DNA from: Bdellovibrionales bacterium
GTDB taxonomy: Bacteria; Bdellovibrionota_G; JALEGL01; JAGRAY01
NCBI GenBank assembly: GCA_020434375.1
Contig: JAGRAY010000115.1
Location: 1-5,816 of the forward strand
Length of the DNA stretch: 5,816 nucleotides
Reading direction: 5' to 3'
This document shows, one piece after another, positions 1-5,200 of the stretch (positions are counted from its first letter, which is position 1; each line of letters starts with the position of its first letter). The position numbers were made by a program, and so were the translations under genes. The notes under the pieces are model-generated. The model saw only the letters and a list, made by a program, of their open reading frames with translations, did not search any database and was not told the DNA's origin.

Positions 1-58
1 TATCTTTGGAAGGTCCACTCCAGTTGAGTTGGATTTTACTCAGGTAGAAAAAAATTGA
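1..58 (+). CDS. nusG: Transcription termination/antitermination factor NusG, C-terminal end only (partial)
   Basis: The window opens inside a reading frame whose last 18 residues are IFGRSTPVELDFTQVEKN followed by TGA at 56-58. This matches the end of the NusG KOW domain; the E. coli protein ends with a very similar FGR-TPVELDFSQVEK stretch. NusG binds the polymerase clamp through its N-terminal domain, and its KOW domain contacts ribosomal protein S10 or Rho, linking transcription to translation or termination. Only the last strand of the KOW domain is visible, so nothing can be said about the rest. The gene order nusG-rplK-rplA-rplJ-rplL-rpoB supports the call. The stop codon overlaps the ribosome-binding site of rplK, so the two genes are probably on one mRNA and translationally coupled. 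Confidence 0.93.
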   Translation, partial: IFGRSTPVELDFTQVEKN

Positions 59-60
59 GG
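57..60 (+). promoter_or_regulatory. Ribosome-binding site of rplK, overlapping the nusG stop
   Basis: GAGG lies 7 nt before the rplK ATG, and its first two bases are the last two of the nusG TGA. A ribosome terminating on nusG would stop on top of this site, which favours coupling. It fixes the rplK start at 68. Confidence 0.75.
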
Positions 61-67
61 TAACGAA

Positions 68-496
68 ATGGCTCCAAAGAAAATACAAGCACTTGTAAAG
101 CTCCAGGTACCTGCGGGTAAGGCGAATCCAGCCCCACCAATTGGACCAGCACTGGGACAGCATGGCGTAAATATCATGGAATTTTGTAAGGCGTTTAATG
201 CGGCGACCCAGAAAATGGGAGACTCCATTATACCTGTCGTTATTACGATTTATGTGGATCGTAGTTTTACATTTATTATGAAAACGCCTCCCGCGTCAGA
301 TCTCTTAAAGAAGGCTGCTGGAATTCCGAAAGGTTCGGGTGTGCCACATAAAGAAAAAGTTGGAAAAGTAACGCTGAAACAAGTAGAAGACATTGCGAAA
401 CAGAAAATGCCAGATCTTACAGCAGCAAATTTGGAAGCAGCAATTAAAACCATACGCGGAAGTGCGCGAAGTATGGGAATTGACGTTGTAGAATAG
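68..496 (+). CDS. rplK: 50S ribosomal protein L11
   Basis: This 142-residue protein is L11 at its usual length. L11 binds the 1070 region of 23S rRNA at the base of the L7/L12 stalk, in the GTPase-associated centre. It is also needed for RelA activation and is part of the thiostrepton site. The N-terminal domain (about 1-70) carries the proline-rich motif NPAPPIGPALGQHG at 20-33, including the prolines at 21, 23 and 24 in the region that contacts thiostrepton. The linker holds KTPPASDLLKKAAG (about 72-85). The RNA-binding C-terminal domain ends in the family signature KTIRGSARSMGIDV (127-140). The ATG at 68 is supported by GAGG upstream and by the standard N-terminus (K-K-I-x-A-x-V-K-L-Q-V-P-A-G). 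The gene lies 9 nt after nusG and 15 nt before rplA. No residue looks abnormal. Confidence 0.98.
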   Translation: MAPKKIQALVKLQVPAGKANPAPPIGPALGQHGVNIMEFCKAFNAATQKMGDSIIPVVITIYVDRSFTFIMKTPPASDLLKKAAGIPKGSGVPHKEKVGKVTLKQVEDIAKQKMPDLTAANLEAAIKTIRGSARSMGIDVVE

Positions 497-502
497 TCAT
501 TC

Positions 503-506
503 GGGG
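503..506 (+). promoter_or_regulatory. Ribosome-binding site of rplA
   Basis: GGGG in the 15-nt rplK-rplA gap, 5 nt before the ATG at 512. It is a modest match to the anti-Shine-Dalgarno sequence, but it is the only purine run in the gap. Confidence 0.5.
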
Positions 507-511
507 TATTT

Positions 512-1210
512 ATGGGAAAAATCGGAAAACGGTATAAAGAATTGTCTTCAAATGTTCAATCGAATAAGAGGTATCTTTTGGACGATGCTATTGAGGCAGT
601 TCAAAAAGGGAAAAAATGTAAATTTGACGAATCGATTGACGTCGCTGTGCGACTAGGTATCGATCCAAAACAAGCCGACCAAGCTGTGAGAGGTGTTACA
701 AAATTACCACATGGTACGGGTAAAACCATGCGAGTAGCGGTTTTAGCAAAAGGTGATAAAGCTAAAGAAGCGAGCGAAGCAGGTGCAGATGTTGTGGGCG
801 ATGATGATCTGTTGAAAAAAATTAAAGAAGGTTGGCTTGAATTCGATAGTTTGGTTGCAACGCCCGACATGATGTCTCATGTGGGAAAGATTGGTTCAAT
901 CTTGGGGCCAAGGGGATTAATGCCAAATCCAAAGTCTGGCACGGTTACGATGGATGTTGCTAAAGCCATTGCGGACATTAAGGCAGGCAAAATCGAGTTT
1001 AGGGCTGAGAAAGCAGGCATTATTCATGTCATTGCTGGAAAGGCTTCATTCTCGGCTGCACATTTGAAAGAAAATTTGATTTCGATTATTGAGTCGCTTC
1101 AAAAAGCGAAACCGTCTAGTTCAAAAGGGACCTACTTAAAGAGCGTCACAATATCAACAACGATGGGACCGGGAATTTCGGTTGATCCATCTAGTTTCGA
1201 GTTAAGGTAA
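512..1210 (+). CDS. rplA: 50S ribosomal protein L1
   Basis: This 232-residue protein is L1 at the normal bacterial length (about 230). L1 binds helices 76-78 of 23S rRNA, forms the mobile L1 stalk and helps move deacylated tRNA out of the exit site. In E. coli free L1 also represses its own rplKA mRNA. The diagnostic signature GPRGLMPNPKSGTV begins at residue 132. Domain I is split, formed by the N-terminal part (KRYKEL, then DAIEAV) and the C-terminal part (GKASF, ending TISTTMGPGISVDPSSF); domain II is the inserted central Rossmann-like region (about 70-155, with MRVAVLAKGDKA). The ATG at 512 has GGGG upstream and gives the standard N-terminus. Its last codons contain the AAGG that probably serves rplJ, 6 nt downstream. 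No L1-binding leader is apparent in the 9-nt gap before rplK. Confidence 0.98.
   Translation: MGKIGKRYKELSSNVQSNKRYLLDDAIEAVQKGKKCKFDESIDVAVRLGIDPKQADQAVRGVTKLPHGTGKTMRVAVLAKGDKAKEASEAGADVVGDDDLLKKIKEGWLEFDSLVATPDMMSHVGKIGSILGPRGLMPNPKSGTVTMDVAKAIADIKAGKIEFRAEKAGIIHVIAGKASFSAAHLKENLISIIESLQKAKPSSSKGTYLKSVTISTTMGPGISVDPSSFELR
1153..1186 (+). other. Candidate bulged stem-loop in the end of rplA, just upstream of rplJ
   Basis: ATCAAC (1153-1158) pairs with GTTGAT (1181-1186). After a two-base AA bulge on the 5' side, CGA (1161-1163) pairs with TCG (1178-1180), leaving a 14-nt GG-rich loop. That gives nine pairs with one bulge, ending 30 nt before the rplJ start. It lies inside rplA coding sequence (residues about 214-225). 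The pairing is seen directly; any role, for example as an embedded substitute for the missing L10 leader, is speculation. It does not show the three-base bulge with G-A pairs expected of a kink-turn. Confidence 0.25.
1204..1207 (+). promoter_or_regulatory. Ribosome-binding site of rplJ, inside the end of rplA
   Basis: AAGG immediately precedes the rplA stop TAA (1208-1210) and lies 9 nt before the rplJ ATG. It is the only purine-rich match near that start. It implies that rplJ is translated by ribosomes finishing rplA, or soon after they do. Confidence 0.6.
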
Positions 1211-1216
1211 AAAACT

Positions 1217-1756
1217 ATGAGTGGACATAATAGAGCAATTAAAGAAACGGTTGTTGCGGATCTTACAAAGCAGCTTTCGTCAGTGCAAGCTGCAGTAGTC
1301 ACGCATTGTACGGGTGTTACGGTTGAAAAAATGACTGAACTTCGAGAGAAGCTTAGAAAGGGCAATAGCCAAATAAAAGTTATTAAAAATACGATCGCAA
1401 CTCGTGCGATCGAAGGTACTGAGTTGGATGTACTTAAAGATCATTTTAAGGGCCCTACGGCACTCGCTTATACCAGTGATGACCCGGTTGCCATGGCTAA
1501 GCTTATCATGACCTTTGCCGAGCAAAATGAGTCGTTTTCAATTAAGGCTGGAGTGCTAAACGGTGATCTTCTGGATGAGACTAAGGTGAAGTCTTTGGCT
1601 TCAACACCAAGTCGTGAGGTCTTGTTGGCAAGACTTGCAGGATCACTTCAGGCTCCTTATGCGGGATTGGTTTATAGTTTATCAGGAATACTTCGGAAGT
1701 TGGTGTATGCCCTCGACGCTGTCCGAAGAAAAAAAGAAGAAGAGCAGGGTTCATAA
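1217..1756 (+). CDS. rplJ: 50S ribosomal protein L10
   Basis: This 179-residue protein is L10, close to the usual 165-180. L10 anchors the stalk: its N-terminal domain binds 23S rRNA beside L11, and its C-terminal helix carries two or three L7/L12 dimers. Visible landmarks are the N-terminal helix (AIKETVVADLTKQL, 7-20), CTGVTVEKMTELR (31-43), the conserved IKVIKNTIATRAIEG (53-67), FKGPTALAYTSDDP around 78-91, and a long C-terminal helical tail ending in a charged RRKKEEE stretch. The ATG at 1217 gives the expected N-terminal length. The spacing is unusual: only 6 nt separate it from rplA, so the long autoregulatory leader found before rplJ in many bacteria is absent. A perfect 8-bp inverted repeat lies in codons 59-66. 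Confidence 0.97.
   Translation: MSGHNRAIKETVVADLTKQLSSVQAAVVTHCTGVTVEKMTELREKLRKGNSQIKVIKNTIATRAIEGTELDVLKDHFKGPTALAYTSDDPVAMAKLIMTFAEQNESFSIKAGVLNGDLLDETKVKSLASTPSREVLLARLAGSLQAPYAGLVYSLSGILRKLVYALDAVRRKKEEEQGS
1392..1412 (+). repeat. Perfect 8-bp inverted repeat (hairpin) inside rplJ
   Basis: CGATCGCA (1392-1399) and TGCGATCG (1405-1412) are exact reverse complements separated by a 5-nt loop, ACTCG. The stem encodes part of the conserved TIATRAIEG stretch of L10. A rough estimate with equal base frequencies gives about 0.5 such repeats per window this size, so chance is a real possibility. No T-run follows, so it is not an intrinsic terminator. Confidence 0.5.
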
Positions 1757-1760
1757 TTTT

Positions 1761-1766
1761 AGGAGG
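1761..1766 (+). promoter_or_regulatory. Strong ribosome-binding site of rplL
   Basis: AGGAGG sits 8 nt before the rplL ATG and is the best Shine-Dalgarno match in the window. It decides for the ATG at 1775 over the in-frame ATG at 1787. The strength fits the need to make L12 in several copies per ribosome from the same transcript as single-copy L10. Confidence 0.9.
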
Positions 1767-1774
1767 AATATCTC

Positions 1775-2158
1775 ATGGGTGAGAAAATGACAAAAGAGCA
1801 ATTGGTTGAGTTCGTAGAAAATATGTCGGTTTTGGAGTTGAAAGAACTCGTCGATATGCTGGAAGAACGATTTGGTGTTTCTGCTGCTCCAGTGGCTGTT
1901 GCCGGTGCTGCTGGTGCTGGTGCCGCTGCCCCAGCTGCTGAAGAGAAAACCGATTTTACGGTGACACTCAAAGCAATTGGTGCAAATAAAATCAATGTGA
2001 TTAAAGCGGTTCGTGCATTAACAGGTCTTGGTCTAAAAGAAGCTAAAGACTTAGTCGATGGCGCACCAAAGGCCGTTAAAGCAGGCGTTAACAAGGAAGA
2101 AGCTGACAAAATGAAAGCTGAACTTGAAAAAGAAGGCGCTACCGTAGAGGTTGCTTAA
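1775..2158 (+). CDS. rplL: 50S ribosomal protein L7/L12
   Basis: This 127-residue acidic protein is L7/L12, slightly longer than the 121 residues of E. coli. It forms dimers on the L10 helix and recruits and stimulates the GTPases IF2, EF-Tu, EF-G and RF3. Residues 1-35 are the N-terminal dimerisation helices (LVEFVENMSVLELKELVDML). Residues 36-57 are a flexible Ala/Gly-rich hinge. Residues 58-127 are the globular C-terminal domain with NKINVIKAVR and TGLGLKEAKDLVD (83-95). The factor-binding positions K72, K77, R80 and K88 correspond to E. coli K65, K70, R73 and K81 and are all conserved. The gene lies 18 nt after rplJ and 60 nt before rpoB. The start is MGEKMTKEQL; an alternative start at the second Met is possible but has no comparable ribosome-binding site. 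Confidence 0.98.
   Translation: MGEKMTKEQLVEFVENMSVLELKELVDMLEERFGVSAAPVAVAGAAGAGAAAPAAEEKTDFTVTLKAIGANKINVIKAVRALTGLGLKEAKDLVDGAPKAVKAGVNKEEADKMKAELEKEGATVEVA
1880..1945 (+). repeat. Low-complexity GCTG/GGTGCT tract encoding the L7/L12 hinge
   Basis: Codons 36-57 of rplL are almost all Ala, Gly, Val and Pro, written mostly with GCT, GCC and GGT. This gives a locally GC-rich near-repeat of GCTG and GGTGCT units. It is the usual flexible linker of bacterial L12. Its DNA repetitiveness may allow hinge length to vary by slippage. Confidence 0.7.
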
Positions 2159-2218
2159 TTACGTTGATACAAGTTCGGACCATTTTTTTAGTAACAAAAT
2201 ACGTAAGGAGTCTTTAGG
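2159..2218 (+). other. rplL-rpoB intergenic region, no clear terminator or promoter
   Basis: This 60-nt gap is the longest in the cluster. It holds a run of seven T (2183-2189) with no convincing stem before it and the rpoB ribosome-binding site. It also holds a 6-bp inverted repeat, TTACGT (2159-2164) with ACGTAA (2201-2206), whose right arm overlaps the first two bases of that site. In E. coli the same gap is about 320 bp and carries an attenuator and an RNase III site; nothing equivalent fits here. A TTGATA at 2164-2169 lacks a good -10 partner. Confidence 0.6.
2205..2210 (+). promoter_or_regulatory. Ribosome-binding site of rpoB
   Basis: AAGGAG lies 8 nt before the ATG at 2219. It is a strong match and fixes the rpoB start, giving the N-terminus MSSFSSHLYRPRKSFANI. 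Confidence 0.85.
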
Positions 2219-5200
2219 ATGTCATCCTTTTCTAGCCATTTGTATAGGCCAAGGAAGTCCTTTGCCAATATTAAACCTGTGATCACAGTTCCTAATTTGA
2301 TTGATATTCAAAGAAGGTCCTATGAAAGCTTCCTCCAAAAGGATGTCAGAGATGAAAAAGACCGAAAAGAGGTAGGTCTTCATAGAGTCTTTAAATCGGT
2401 TTTTCCGATTAAAGACTTTAATGAAACTGCGTCGCTGGAATACGTATCTTATAAACTTGAAGATCCGAAGTACGACGTCGACGAGTGTCTACAAAGGGGT
2501 TTGACTTACGCCTGCCCACTTCGAGTTATTGTTAGATTGGTCGTTTGGGATACTTCTGAAGGCGCTGCTCCTGGATCGATTCGAGACGTAAAAGAGCAGG
2601 AAGTTTATTTTGGTGAAATTCCACTAATGACTGGCAGTGGAACGTTCATTGTAAATGGCACAGAACGCGTAGTTGTAAGTCAGTTGCATCGTTCTCCTGG
2701 CGTGTTCTTTGATAAAGAACACGGTGCGGTATCTAGAAGTAATATTCTTTATACGGCCAGAATGTTACCCTATAGAGGGTCTTGGTTAGATTTCGAATAT
2801 GACCACCGAGATGTTGTCTATGTGCGAATTGATCGTAGAAGAAAAATGCCTGCCACTATTTTGTTGCGCGCCTTAGGTTACACAGAAGAAGAGCTTCTTA
2901 ACTTTTTCTACGAATCAGAAGAGATTATGTTCACGAAGGACGGTTTACGAAAAAAAATCGTCTTAAGTTTGTTGCCTGGTCAAAAGGCCTGTAAGGATAT
3001 TGTTCATCCCAAGACAGGTGAAGTTCTTGTAAAAAAAGACAAAAAATTTACTAAATTTTCAATACGAAAAATCCAAGACGCTGGCATTGAGGAAATTCCA
3101 ACCGTCATTGAAGATTTAATTGGAAGAGTTTCAGCGTCGGATATTGTCGATCCCAAGACAGGTGAAGTTTTGTTGACGGTTAATCAGGAGCTTACCGAAG
3201 AAATTTTGGACCAGATCGAAAAGCGAGGCATTCAGAGCATCAATTTGTTGTATATTGATGGTATTAATATTAGTGGGGCTCTTCGTAATACGCTTGTAAC
3301 AGATAAGATCTCCAGCCAAAATGAGTCATTGCTGGAAATTTACTCAAGATTGCGACCAGGAGATCCTCCAACTTTAGAAACTGCGACTGCATTTTTCGAA
3401 AGCTTATTCTTTAATCCTGAAAAATACGACTTGTCGGAAGTTGGGCGGTTAAAGATTAATCATAAATTTGGATTTGAAACCCCTTTGGATGTTCGAACGC
3501 TCCAAAAAGAAGACATTCTGCATACGGTGAAATATCTCATTGATCTTAAGAATGGTCAGGGTGTCACCGATGATATTGATCACTTAGGTAATCGACGTGT
3601 TCGAGCTGTTGGTGAGCTTGTGGAAATTCAATATCGAATCGGTCTTGTTCGCATGGAGCGAGCTATTAAAGAACGTATGAGTTTGCAGGACGTCGAAACA
3701 TTGATGCCGCATGAACTTATTAATCCAAAACCTGTTTCAGCCGTGATTAAAGAGTTTTATGGTTCGAGTCAGCTATCTCAGTTCATGGATCAAACAAATC
3801 CACTTTCTGCCTTAACCCATAAGCGAAGACTTTCAGCTCTTGGACCAGGTGGTTTAACGCGTGATCGAGCAGGGTTTGAAGTTCGCGATGTTCATCCGAC
3901 TCACTATGGAAGAATTTGTCCCGTAGAAACTCCGGAAGGTCCAAATATTGGACTGATAGCATCACTTTCGACTTTTGCGAGAGTGAACGATCATGGTTTC
4001 ATTGAAACGCCGTATTGTCGCGTTGCCGATGGTAAAGTCTCTGCTGAAGTAGAATTTTTTACGGCACTTCAAGAGAAAAATCATGTCATTGCTCAGGCCA
4101 ATGCAGTGATTGATGACAAGGGACGATTTGTGAACAACCTGGTTTCCGCACGAAAAGATGGTGAATTCATGACTGTGGATCCGTCGGAAGTCACGCTCAT
4201 GGACGTATCGCCAAACCAACTTGTATCAGTTGCGGCGTCTCTTATTCCATTTTTGGAAAACGACGATGCGAACAGAGCTTTGATGGGGTCAAACATGCAA
4301 CGTCAGGCCGTATCTCTGATGAAGACAGAAGCTCCTATTGTTGGCACTGGCATGGAGAGCATTGTGGCTCGTGATTCAGGGGCTGCTTTGGTCGCCATTA
4401 ATGATGGCGTGGTTGAAAATGTTGACGCAGGAAGAATTGTTGTTCGATCCTCTGAAAAACGCTCTGCTGAGAGCGCAGGGCCTCGAGTCGATATTTATAG
4501 TCTTGTGAAGTATCAACGATCCAATCAAGGCACATGCATCAATCAAAAACCCCTCGTGGTAAAAGGTGATAAAGTGAAGCGAGGCGATGTCATCGCTGAT
4601 GGACCTTCTACATCAAAGGGTGAGTTGGCTCTTGGTAAAAACGTGATCGTCGCTTTTATGCCTTGGTGTGGTTACAATTTTGAAGATTCAATTTTGCTTT
4701 CTGAGCGACTTGTTACGGAAGATGTTTTTACATCAGTACATATTGAAACCTTTGAAACATTTGCGAGAGATACAAAACTTGGGAAGGAAGAGATTACCAG
4801 AGACATTCCAAATGTTGGCGAAGAAGCGCTAATGGATTTGGATGAGTCAGGTATTATTCGTATTGGTGCTGAAGTTAAGCCTGGTGATGTTCTTGTTGGT
4901 AAAATTACGCCTAAAGGTGAAACTCAGTTATCACCTGAAGAAAAACTCTTGCGAGCAATCTTTGGCGACAAGGCTGGAGATGTAAAAGACACTTCTCTTC
5001 GTGTTCCTCCTGGAGCAACAGGGACGATTATTAATGTTCAAATTTTTTCTCGCGAAGGCGTTGAGAAAGATGCACGAGCAAAGTTTATCGAAGACATGGA
5101 AGTTAGAAAGTTTTTACAGGATCAAGAAGATCAAGTGAAAATCATTAAGGACTCTGCATACAACAGGATTCGAGAAATTCTAGTTGGAAAAACGTCTTCT

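Noticed and set aside
104..113. Ten-base palindrome CAGGTACCTG early in rplK
   Set aside because: It lies within the conserved L11 codons for QVPA, and single palindromes of this length are expected by chance.
1759..2109. Open frame of 116 codons on the minus strand opposite rplL
   Set aside because: It is antisense to a certain gene; its composition is the complement of the Ala/Gly-rich hinge and other L12 codons, and it resembles no known protein. The other minus-strand open frames (for example 601-870, 1280-1525, 3962-4219, 5469-5735) are rejected on the same grounds.
2171..2190. T7 run as an intrinsic terminator between rplL and rpoB
   Set aside because: The bases before the T-run form at most a two-pair stem (GT-TCGG-AC), which is not enough, and rpoB follows closely in the same conserved operon.
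2164..2200. Promoter before rpoB with a TTGATA -35-like box
   Set aside because: At 17-nt spacing the -10 position reads TTTAGT, a poor match, and no other convincing -10 box lies at a plausible distance.
2159..2206. TTACGT/ACGTAA inverted repeat that could mask the rpoB ribosome-binding site
   Set aside because: It has only six pairs across a 36-nt loop and covers just the first two bases of AAGGAG, so it is too weak to claim.
4393..4475. Two perfect 6-bp hairpins in rpoB (4393-4409 and 4460-4475)
   Set aside because: About eight perfect 6-bp stems with short loops are expected by chance in a window this long, so two close together are not meaningful without conservation data.
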